This document shows, one piece after another, positions 1-5,009 of a stretch of 5,009 bases of DNA. Each line of letters starts with the position of its first letter. Position 1 is the stretch's first letter. The position numbers and the translations under genes are program-made. The stretch is from Bacteroidota bacterium. Its GTDB lineage: Bacteria > Bacteroidota > Bacteroidia > Chitinophagales > Chitinophagaceae. The stretch spans positions 1-5,009 of the forward strand of contig JAGWPQ010000225.1 of NCBI GenBank assembly GCA_028877045.1, given 5' to 3'. Under the pieces are notes generated by a model. It made no database searches. It saw nothing but the letters and a program-made list of their open reading frames with translations, and was not told the DNA's origin.

Positions 1-20
1 AGTCCATGATTTCATGGACT
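1..20. repeat. Short perfect inverted repeat at the left edge
   Basis: The arms AGTCCATGA (1-9) and TCATGGACT (12-20) are perfectly complementary around a 2-nt centre (TT). The centre is too small for a stable RNA hairpin loop without opening the inner pairs, and no T-run follows, so it does not look like an intrinsic terminator. A protein-binding palindrome is possible. It starts at base 1, so it may extend beyond the window. Confidence 0.5.
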
Positions 21-58
21 ATCTGTGGACTATACTACAAGCAGGTACGACGCAGGTA
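15..58. repeat. Two pairs of short direct repeats at 11-bp spacing
   Basis: TGGACTAT occurs at 15-22 and 26-33, and GCAGGTA occurs at 41-47 and 52-58. Both pairs have an 11-bp period, about one helical turn, which puts the copies on the same face of the DNA. The first copy overlaps the right arm of the 1-20 palindrome. Such spacing is typical of tandem binding by a dimeric regulator, but neither sequence resembles the GTAACA half-sites at 319-357. They could serve an upstream gene outside the window, or be chance. Confidence 0.35.
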
Positions 59-61
59 TGA

Positions 62-334
62 AGAGATAAGGCAAAAGAGATCAGTCAACAAGAGACAGGA
101 AGAAGACAGGCCTGGTATTTAGGAGAAGCTTGTTTTTTCGGGGGACTTATTGGTGGTATAAATCATGTTTTCTCAGCTAATTATCTACTTATAATAATAG
201 GTTTAAGAAGAATAATTCCCTCAACGGGCTATTGGCTATATCTACAAAATTATTTTACCTCCGCTTCTTTAAAAAACAGTTCAAAAACTACAAACAATTT
301 CATTTCTCTTTTTCAATTGTTAACATCTGCGTAA
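62..334 (+). other. Open frame without a start codon; possible gene remnant
   Basis: This frame is open for 90 codons between a TGA at 59-61 and a TAA at 332-334, but has no ATG, GTG or usable TTG near its beginning. It reads a charged, Gln/Arg-rich stretch followed by a hydrophobic, Gly-rich segment (CFFGGLIGGINHVFSANYLL, about 131-190) that resembles a membrane helix. The stop lies inside the predicted Pho box. It could be the decayed or frameshifted 3' end of an upstream membrane-protein gene; a second frame is open from the left edge to the TAG at 120-122. In AT-rich non-coding DNA it could equally be chance. I do not recognise any family. Confidence 0.15.
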
Positions 335-357
335 CCTGCCGGTAACAATTCGGTAAC
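319..357 (+). promoter_or_regulatory. Predicted four-site Pho box (PhoB/PhoP-type operator)
   Basis: Four half-sites follow one another at exactly 11-bp period: GTTAACA (319), CGTAACC (330), GGTAACA (341) and GGTAACA (352). TAAC is invariant at 321, 332, 343 and 354, and the 4-nt spacers (TCTG, TGCC, ATTC) are unrelated in sequence. Seven-base direct repeats plus four-base spacers is the known layout of E. coli PhoB boxes. The TTAACA-like core matches B. subtilis PhoP repeats and is close to the cyanobacterial CTTAACCT type. The last TAAC ends 10 bp before a -7-like element, where a class II activator would replace the -33 contact. That it controls this phosphate operon under phosphate limitation is inferred from structure and position; no regulator gene is in the window. 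Confidence 0.75.
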
Positions 358-367
358 ATTAGGAGGC

Positions 368-375
368 AACCTTTG
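368..375 (+). promoter_or_regulatory. Putative -7 promoter element of the pst operon
   Basis: AACCTTTG matches five of the six fixed positions of the Bacteroidota -7 consensus TAnnTTTG; only the first T is missing. No TTTG-like -33 element lies 19-21 bp upstream. That space is taken by the third and fourth Pho half-sites, as expected for an activator-dependent promoter. Transcription would start at roughly 381-383, giving a short A-rich leader of about 20 nt before the ATG at 401. The start point is inferred from consensus spacing only. Confidence 0.5.
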
Positions 376-400
376 CGCTGAAATAAAAAAACTACAGTTT

Positions 401-1771
401 ATGAAAAGAAAATTTTTAACATTATCAATAATTCTAACTTTTCTTATGATAGTGTTTTCTGCGAATCTTTCTAATGCGCAGTATTTATTGAATTCGGATT
501 CTGCTTTTAAAGCAGGTACATCCAACTCAGGTCGTCTATGGGGTTATTCTTTTGGTGATTTTGCATATAAAGGACACAGCGATTCTCTCAGTCGCGGAGG
601 AAGCAATCAATATACAGGGATCCCGCAATCAAGGACTACTTTCCAGTTCCGTCGTATTTATTTGGGTTACGATTATAACATTTCTAAAAAATTCTCTGCC
701 GAATTCCTTTTGGCTGCTGAAGATAATTTCCCTGCAGGTAATGGACCTGCTGCAGGTACCGTTGCACTTTCAACCGGGAATTCTTCAGGGGATTTATTGG
801 CCGATCAGAAATTGATTTTTTATATCAAATTAATGAATATTCGCTGGAAGAATATATGGAAAGGAACTGATCTTGTTATCGGACAAGCAGCTACTCCGGC
901 TTTCCCGATGTTGTCTGAAAAGATCTGGAGTTACAGATCTGTTGAAAGAACTGTTTCCGATATACGTCGTACTCCTTCTTTTGATATGGGTGCCAGCTTA
1001 CAAGGTGTATTTGACCCTGCTACCAAAAACTATGGATATAATTTGATGGTAGCAAACGGAACAAGTGCTAAACCTGAAAATGATAATTTCAAATGGTTAT
1101 ATGGAGATGTGTATGCTTATTTCTTTAACAAGAAACTCGTAATTGACGCTTATGCAGATTACCAAAGATTAAACTGGAATCCTACATGGCATCATTCACG
1201 CCAGATGTTGAAAGGTTATATTGCTTATAACAGTTCTGCTACTGCAAAAGGTATGAATCCTGGTACAGGTTATACAATTGGTGTTGAAGCCTTTGTAAAT
1301 AATCTTAAAAACGACAATATCGCTACAAAAATGGCCGGCGGAAATGATACATTAAGCACAGTTGCTTCGGCAATTTCTATGTATATACATGGCGATATCG
1401 TTAAAAATAAATTGAGATTCTTTGCACGTTTGGATTTGTACAATCCCAACAAAAATCTTAATAACAACGTTTACAACAAGTACACCGGAAATATCGGTAA
1501 CTATAACGATAATTCTTTTCATACCGTTTACAATACTACTGCTGCAACACCAACAGTTACGTATACAAATGTTAATGATCAAACATATAAACAATCTTTC
1601 ATGACTTTTGGTTTGGATTTTAAACCTACGGATCGCGTGCACTTTATGCCTAATATCTGGTATAACAGCTATAATTCGCAATTGGGTACTTCAAACAGAG
1701 ATCATGATATGGTATTCAGACTTACTTTCTTCTATGCTTTTGGTAAGAACTATGATAATGGCGGGTTCTAA
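401..1771 (+). CDS. Outer-membrane beta-barrel (porin-like) protein, putative phosphate porin
   Basis: This 456-aa protein has a clear Sec signal peptide: a basic start (MKRK), a hydrophobic core at about residues 5-21, and likely signal peptidase I cleavage after Ser-Asn-Ala26. The mature part has alternating polar/aromatic stretches typical of transmembrane beta strands, such as FRRIYLGYDYNISKKFSAEF (83-102), 138-150, 233-256 and 399-421, separated by Asn/Gly/Thr-rich loops. The last strand is about 437-448 and the chain ends in Phe. The segment at 161-190 (GQAATPAF, then SYRSVERTVSD) resembles phosphate-selective OprP/OprO-type porins, though I assign that family only tentatively. It leads the operon directly behind the Pho box, with no visible terminator before pstS, so a role in passing phosphate across the outer membrane is a reasonable inference. 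Substrate selectivity cannot be read from the sequence. The ATG at 401 is preceded by A-rich sequence and no Shine-Dalgarno. Confidence 0.8.
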   Translation: MKRKFLTLSIILTFLMIVFSANLSNAQYLLNSDSAFKAGTSNSGRLWGYSFGDFAYKGHSDSLSRGGSNQYTGIPQSRTTFQFRRIYLGYDYNISKKFSAEFLLAAEDNFPAGNGPAAGTVALSTGNSSGDLLADQKLIFYIKLMNIRWKNIWKGTDLVIGQAATPAFPMLSEKIWSYRSVERTVSDIRRTPSFDMGASLQGVFDPATKNYGYNLMVANGTSAKPENDNFKWLYGDVYAYFFNKKLVIDAYADYQRLNWNPTWHHSRQMLKGYIAYNSSATAKGMNPGTGYTIGVEAFVNNLKNDNIATKMAGGNDTLSTVASAISMYIHGDIVKNKLRFFARLDLYNPNKNLNNNVYNKYTGNIGNYNDNSFHTVYNTTAATPTVTYTNVNDQTYKQSFMTFGLDFKPTDRVHFMPNIWYNSYNSQLGTSNRDHDMVFRLTFFYAFGKNYDNGGF

Positions 1772-1838
1772 AACTTCAACCCAAAAAACAGCATAATAAA
1801 AAAGTATTAACGCTTTCAAATTTTTTAAAATAATAAAT
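1772..1838 (+). other. Barrel gene-pstS intergenic spacer, no terminator seen
   Basis: These 67 nt are A/T-rich and contain no convincing hairpin, no TAnnTTTG element and only one isolated TTAAC (1807-1811) with no 11-bp partner. Co-transcription of pstS with the upstream barrel gene is therefore the simplest reading. The stretch just before the pstS ATG is almost pure A/T, which favours initiation in Bacteroidota that do not use a Shine-Dalgarno. Confidence 0.5.
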
Positions 1839-2888
1839 ATGAAAAAGATAACTCAAATTCTAAGTATCATTTTGGTTACTGTAGGATTTATGTCAAGCAC
1901 AAAAGCACAGGACGATAAAACATTGTTAGGTGCAGGAAGTACTTTTATTTATCCCTTTTTCTCTAAAACATTTTCTCAGTATAATGCAAAAACAGGGATT
2001 CAGGTTAATTACCAATCTATCGGTTCAGGCGGCGGTATTTTACAATTGACAAATAAGACCGTTGATTTCGGTGCTTCTGACGGACCATTAAATGAAGAGC
2101 AAACCAAAAAAATAGGAGTACCTGTTTTACATATCCCTATGGCTTCAGGAGCTGTTGTTCTTACTTACAATTTGCCGGGTAATAATAATGGTATTGTTTT
2201 AACGCCCGATGTTATCGCTGATATTTTCTTAGGAAAAATCACAAAATGGAATGATCCAAGGATCGTTTCAAAAAACAAAGGCGTAAATATTCCTGCTTTC
2301 CCAATATTGGTTACACACCGTTCTGACGGAAGTGGTACTACAGCTATCTTCACCAATTATTTATCAAAAGTTAGCCCTGAGTGGAAAACTAAAGTTGGTG
2401 CCGGTGGTGCCGTAAACTGGCCTGTTGGTTTGGGCGGAAAAGGTAACGAAGGTGTTTCGGGTTTAGTAAAACAAACACCCGGTGCAATTGGTTATGTAGA
2501 GCTAATTTATTCTTTGCAGAATAAATTGGATTATGCTAAAGTTGTAAATAAAAAAGGTAAAGTTATTGCTCCTTCTCTTGCTTCTGTAACTGCTGCGGGT
2601 AATGTAAAAATGCCTGAAGATTCTAAAATATTTTTAACTGATACCGATGCTGCTGATGGTTATTCAATTGCAGGATTCACATGGGCTATCATTTATAAAG
2701 AACAAAATTATAATTCACGTTCAGCCGACAGAGCAAAAAAATTATTGACCCTTTTGTGGTGGAATATTCACGAAGGACAACAATTTGCAGCACCATTAAA
2801 CTATGCGCCTTTATCTAAGGAAGCATTAAAGATCGCTGAGAAAATACTTAAATCGGCTACTTATAATGGTAAACCAATTTTAAAATAA
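1839..2888 (+). CDS. pstS: Phosphate ABC transporter, periplasmic phosphate-binding protein PstS
   Basis: PstS captures phosphate in the periplasm and delivers it to the PstCA channel. The 349-aa protein starts with a Sec signal peptide (MKKITQ, hydrophobic 7-18, cleavage likely after Thr-Lys-Ala23). There is no lipobox Cys, so it should be soluble rather than a lipoprotein. Family motifs appear in order: LLGAGSTFIYPFF (29-41), IGSGGG (61-66), VDFGASDGPL (75-84), THRSDGSGTT (159-168), WPVGLGGKGNEGVSG (194-208), PGAIGYVE (214-221) and YSIAGFTW (275-282). By alignment to E. coli PstS, the phosphate ligands correspond to Thr35, Phe36, Ser63, Asp81, Arg161, Ser165, Gly166 and Thr167, and all are present. 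The length is typical of the family. The permease genes follow after a 98-nt gap containing a hairpin. Nothing looks truncated. Confidence 0.97.
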   Translation: MKKITQILSIILVTVGFMSSTKAQDDKTLLGAGSTFIYPFFSKTFSQYNAKTGIQVNYQSIGSGGGILQLTNKTVDFGASDGPLNEEQTKKIGVPVLHIPMASGAVVLTYNLPGNNNGIVLTPDVIADIFLGKITKWNDPRIVSKNKGVNIPAFPILVTHRSDGSGTTAIFTNYLSKVSPEWKTKVGAGGAVNWPVGLGGKGNEGVSGLVKQTPGAIGYVELIYSLQNKLDYAKVVNKKGKVIAPSLASVTAAGNVKMPEDSKIFLTDTDAADGYSIAGFTWAIIYKEQNYNSRSADRAKKLLTLLWWNIHEGQQFAAPLNYAPLSKEALKIAEKILKSATYNGKPILK

Positions 2889-2937
2889 TTACATTTTATC
2901 AGTACAGATAAAAGTAAAATATTGAACGTTTTTTAAT

Positions 2938-2971
2938 AATTACCTGCAGTAAATTTGTACTGCAGGTAATT
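2938..2971 (+). terminator. Strong hairpin between pstS and pstC (attenuator or 3'-end stabiliser)
   Basis: A perfect 14-bp stem pairs 2938-2951 (AATTACCTGCAGTA) with 2958-2971 (TACTGCAGGTAATT) around a 6-nt loop (AATTTG, 2952-2957). It is followed by T-rich but interrupted sequence (TCATATTTT, 2972-2980), a weak terminator tail. It ends 15 nt before the pstC ATG. The best reading is a partial terminator or RNA-stabilising element that keeps pstS expression above that of the permease genes. The TTTTTT run (2929-2934) lies upstream of the stem, so a good terminator for the opposite strand is also possible. A DNA operator around the TAAATTTG element is the main alternative. Confidence 0.6.
2950..2957 (+). 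promoter_or_regulatory. Possible internal -7 promoter element for pstCAB
   Basis: TAAATTTG is a perfect match to the Bacteroidota -7 consensus TAnnTTTG. It lies in the loop and adjoining base of the hairpin, and would start transcription at about 2963-2966, roughly 20 nt before the pstC ATG. The nearest upstream TTG (2922-2924) is 25 bp away, longer than the usual 19-21 bp, so a proper -33 element is missing. In AT-rich DNA this short motif arises often by chance. Confidence 0.25.
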
Positions 2972-2986
2972 TCATATTTTAGCATT

Positions 2987-3898
2987 ATGGATGCCGGTAT
3001 AAATAAAAGTTCACGAAGGTCGCACAAACAGATACGCATGGAAGTTGCCTTCAGGCGTATGTTAATGATGATCGCCATTGTAATGGTGATCTTGGTTTTG
3101 GGTATCATGCTTACGCTGACCATTGAATCCATTCCTTCCATCAAATCTTTGGGAATAAAATATCTGTGGGGAAAAACATGGGACCCTGTTAATAATGTGT
3201 ATGGAGCTTATCCTTTTCTGATCGGTACCTTATTGACTTCATTTCTTGCATTGATCATTTCTATTCCTTTTTCTTTTGCGATTGCCATTTATCTGGGCGA
3301 GTATAATTCGAAAGGATGGTTATCGAACTTTCTAAAAAATACTGTTGAATTAATTGCAGCCGTTCCATCGGTTATTTATGGTTTCTGGGGATTGATCGTT
3401 TTGGTTCCGTTGGTTCGTGAATTGGAAATGAAATTTAATGTGCTGCCTTATGGTATTGGTATTTTTACTTCATCCATCATCCTGGCTATCATGATCATTC
3501 CTTATGCCGCATCAATGGGCAGGGAAGTAATTAAAATGGTACCATCCAATTTAAAAGAAGGGGCCTATTCGTTAGGTGCTACCCGATACGAAGTAATAAA
3601 AAATATCATTTTACCTTATACAAAATCGGGCTTATTTGCCGGCATCTTATTATCACTTGGACGTGCCCTTGGCGAGACAATGGCTGTGACCATGGTGATA
3701 GGAAATACAAGTTTATTACCTACCAGTATTTTCTCACCGGGTAATACCATGGCAAGTGTTATTGCGAATGAATTTACGGAGGCAGATCACACCGTTTATC
3801 TTTCTGCATTAATTGAATTGGGTTTGGTTTTATTTGTTGTTACAGTAATTATTAATGTAATTGGTAAAAGTATTATCAAACGTTTCGCAAACGATTAA
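2987..3898 (+). CDS. pstC: Phosphate ABC transporter, inner-membrane permease PstC
   Basis: One of the two channel subunits of the phosphate importer, in the MetI-like ABC permease fold. The 303-aa protein has about six membrane segments (near 27-47, 76-104, 120-143, 155-176, 213-237 and 272-294). Family hallmarks are LWGKTWDPVNNVYGAYP (60-76), AAVPSVIYGFWGL (124-136), ILAIMIIPY (165-173), the EAA-type coupling loop EGAYSLGATRYEVIKNIILP (191-210) that contacts PstB, and GRALGETMAV (225-234). The Arg226 and Glu230 of this last motif are the conserved charged pair in the membrane region linked to transport in E. coli PstC. The match to E. coli PstC is evident along the whole length, including NEFTEA and ALIELGLVLF near the end. 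The start at 2987 is favoured because the N-terminal basic tail is usual; Met18 (3038) is an in-frame alternative. pstA starts 3 nt after its stop. Confidence 0.97.
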   Translation: MDAGINKSSRRSHKQIRMEVAFRRMLMMIAIVMVILVLGIMLTLTIESIPSIKSLGIKYLWGKTWDPVNNVYGAYPFLIGTLLTSFLALIISIPFSFAIAIYLGEYNSKGWLSNFLKNTVELIAAVPSVIYGFWGLIVLVPLVRELEMKFNVLPYGIGIFTSSIILAIMIIPYAASMGREVIKMVPSNLKEGAYSLGATRYEVIKNIILPYTKSGLFAGILLSLGRALGETMAVTMVIGNTSLLPTSIFSPGNTMASVIANEFTEADHTVYLSALIELGLVLFVVTVIINVIGKSIIKRFAND

Positions 3899-3901
3899 TT
3901 T

Positions 3902-4747
3902 ATGAATGTTCATGTAAAATACAGGGTTGGCAAAAGCAGATTGATTCAGGCATGCATCGTGATGCTTGCATTTCTGATCACGATTCCCCTGTTTGCCATT
4001 ATTGTATATATTTTTAAAGAAGGTATTACAAAGATCAACTGGACCTTCCTCACAAAAATCCCTAAGCCTGTTGGCGAAACGGGTGGTGGTATTGTGAATG
4101 CGTTGGTGGGAAGTTTGTCTTTGGTTCTGGTGGCATCCATCATTGCCATTCCGATCAGTATATTATGCGGAATTTATTTAAGCGAAAATAAAACATCCAG
4201 ACTGTCGTATTGGAGCCGATTGGCGGTTGATGTGTTACAAGGTGTTCCTTCTATCGTTGTCGGAATTGTTGTTTATTTCTGGATCGTAAAACCATTGGGA
4301 ACATTCTCGGCATTCTCAGGAAGTATTGCATTGGCCATTATGATGTTGCCCATCATGATCCGGTCAACCGAAGAAACTTTAAAGATGATCCCTTCTTCGT
4401 TAAAAGAAGCAGGACTGGCACTTGGCTTGCCTTATCATAAAGTTATTTTAAAAGTAATTTTGCCTTGTGGTGTGAGTGGGATATTATCGGGAATTTTACT
4501 TTCGATAGCAAGGGTTGCCGGCGAAACGGCACCGTTATTATTTACAGCATTTGGTAACCCTTTTTTAAACACCAATATGTTGAAACCCATGCAAAGCCTT
4601 CCTTTGATCATTTTTAATTATGCTACCAGTCCTTACGACGATTGGCACGATCTGGCATGGGGAGCGGCACTGGTATTATTGTTTATCGTATTATCATTAA
4701 ACATCATCACAAAGCTTATAACAAAAAGATGGAACGTACAATTATAA
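3902..4747 (+). CDS. pstA: Phosphate ABC transporter, inner-membrane permease PstA
   Basis: The second channel subunit, pairing with PstC. The 281-aa protein has a short basic N-terminus and about six membrane segments (near 14-38, 65-93, 110-130, 135-155, 191-216 and 251-271). PstA signatures are ETGGGIVNALVGSL (59-72), GIYLSEN (90-96), LQGVPSIVVGIVVYFW (112-127), LPIMIRSTEETLKMIPSSLKEA (149-170), the EAA loop EAGLALGLPYHKVILKVILP (169-188), and ARVAGETAPLLFTAFGN (203-219). Arg204 and Glu208 in the last motif are the counterparts of the conserved charged residues in PstC. The length is close to that of typical PstA. The gene starts 3 nt after pstC and its last 19 nt overlap pstB, so translational coupling is likely. 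There is no Shine-Dalgarno. Confidence 0.97.
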   Translation: MNVHVKYRVGKSRLIQACIVMLAFLITIPLFAIIVYIFKEGITKINWTFLTKIPKPVGETGGGIVNALVGSLSLVLVASIIAIPISILCGIYLSENKTSRLSYWSRLAVDVLQGVPSIVVGIVVYFWIVKPLGTFSAFSGSIALAIMMLPIMIRSTEETLKMIPSSLKEAGLALGLPYHKVILKVILPCGVSGILSGILLSIARVAGETAPLLFTAFGNPFLNTNMLKPMQSLPLIIFNYATSPYDDWHDLAWGAALVLLFIVLSLNIITKLITKRWNVQL

Positions 4748-5009
4748 AGAGCGAGAATTTTAATGCATGGTTCGGCACAAACCACGTTGTAAAAAATGTG
4801 AATATAGAAATACCCAAACATTCTATCGTTGCGGTGATGGGACCATCGGGTTGCGGCAAAACAACTTATCTGCGTTGTATTAACCGCATGCACGAATTGA
4901 CCGAAGGTGCAAAAAGCAGCGGCAAAATGTTATTGGATGATGAAGATGTGTACAATATGCATCCCATTTTTGCGCGACTGAAAATTGGTATGGTTTTTCA
5001 ACGTCCTAA
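4729..5009 (+). CDS. pstB: Phosphate ABC transporter ATP-binding protein PstB, 3' end cut by the window
   Basis: PstB is the cytoplasmic ATPase that drives the importer. Only the first 93 codons are present, against about 250 in the family; the frame is still open when the window ends and the last two bases are an incomplete codon. Visible elements are the aromatic A-loop region (FNAWFG, 11-16), Walker A GPSGCGKTT (38-46) with Lys44, the Cys in Walker A typical of PstB, INRMHEL (51-57) and the Q-loop MVFQRP (88-93) with Gln91. The signature motif, Walker B and H-loop lie outside the window. The ATG at 4729 is chosen because the next in-frame Met (37) lies inside the strand before Walker A. 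The start overlaps the end of pstA by 19 nt in a different frame. phoU would be a usual next gene but is not visible. Confidence 0.95.
   Translation, partial: MERTIIKSENFNAWFGTNHVVKNVNIEIPKHSIVAVMGPSGCGKTTYLRCINRMHELTEGAKSSGKMLLDDEDVYNMHPIFARLKIGMVFQRP

Noticed and set aside
293..321. Inverted repeat AACAATT (293-299) / AATTGTT (315-321) just upstream of the Pho box
   Set aside because: Only 7 A/T-rich pairs with a 15-nt loop; too weak to support a terminator or operator.
313..525. 70-codon minus-strand open frame crossing the promoter and the barrel gene start
   Set aside because: It overlaps the signal-peptide coding region and the Pho box, shows no recognisable motif, and is best explained as a shadow.
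732..742. An 11-nt CTGCAGGTAAT in the barrel gene identical to part of the 2958-2971 hairpin arm, with GCAGGTA also at 41 and 52
   Set aside because: An 11-nt match is expected by chance in a 5-kb window on both strands, and the copy here encodes ordinary Ala-Gly codons without an inverted partner. It is not evidence of a repeat family.
1805..1838. TTAAC before pstS as a second Pho box
   Set aside because: It is a single half-site with no repeat 11 bp away on either side.
4633..4893. 86-codon minus-strand open frame opposite the pstA end and pstB start
   Set aside because: It lies opposite two clearly conserved genes, including the Walker A region, and has no protein features of its own.
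1..5009. CRISPR array, tRNA, rRNA, insertion sequence or defence genes
   Set aside because: No spaced repeats of array type, no transposase frame and no RNA gene signature were seen; nearly all of the sequence is accounted for by the phosphate operon.

Overview
The window carries most of a high-affinity phosphate uptake (Pst) operon, all on the + strand, from a member of the Bacteroidota. The evidence for the phylum is indirect but consistent. The DNA is AT-rich, and the start codons are preceded by A/T-rich stretches rather than Shine-Dalgarno sequences. A close match to the Bacteroidota -7 promoter element (TAnnTTTG) lies upstream of the first gene and a perfect match lies inside the operon. 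The gene order outer-membrane barrel-pstS-pstC-pstA-pstB also fits. The genus cannot be fixed from this sequence.

Layout. Positions 1-400 hold no convincing gene. The left edge has a perfect 9-bp inverted repeat and two pairs of short direct repeats, each pair spaced 11 bp. A 90-codon open frame without a start codon (62-334) may be a gene remnant or chance. At 319-357 there are four tandem GTAACA-like half-sites at exactly 11-bp spacing, followed 10 bp later by a -7-like element and then the first start codon. This is the architecture of a PhoB/PhoP-type response-regulator promoter. The genes follow: a 456-aa secreted beta-barrel protein (401-1771), pstS (1839-2888), pstC (2987-3898), pstA (3902-4747), and the first 93 codons of pstB (from 4729, cut by the window end).

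How the parts work together. The barrel protein would let phosphate through the outer membrane, PstS would capture it in the periplasm, PstC and PstA would form the membrane channel, and PstB would power transport with ATP. The inner-membrane genes are tightly packed: 3 nt between pstC and pstA, and a 19-nt overlap between pstA and pstB. In contrast, pstS and pstC are separated by 98 nt containing a strong 14-bp hairpin. This could reduce readthrough or stabilise the upstream mRNA, so that the barrel and PstS are made in excess of the permease. A -7-like TAAATTTG spans the base of the hairpin loop, which leaves an internal promoter as a competing explanation.

The transporter genes themselves are ordinary and complete apart from pstB. 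The most notable points are the predicted four-site Pho box, the barrel gene leading the operon, and the pstS-pstC hairpin.
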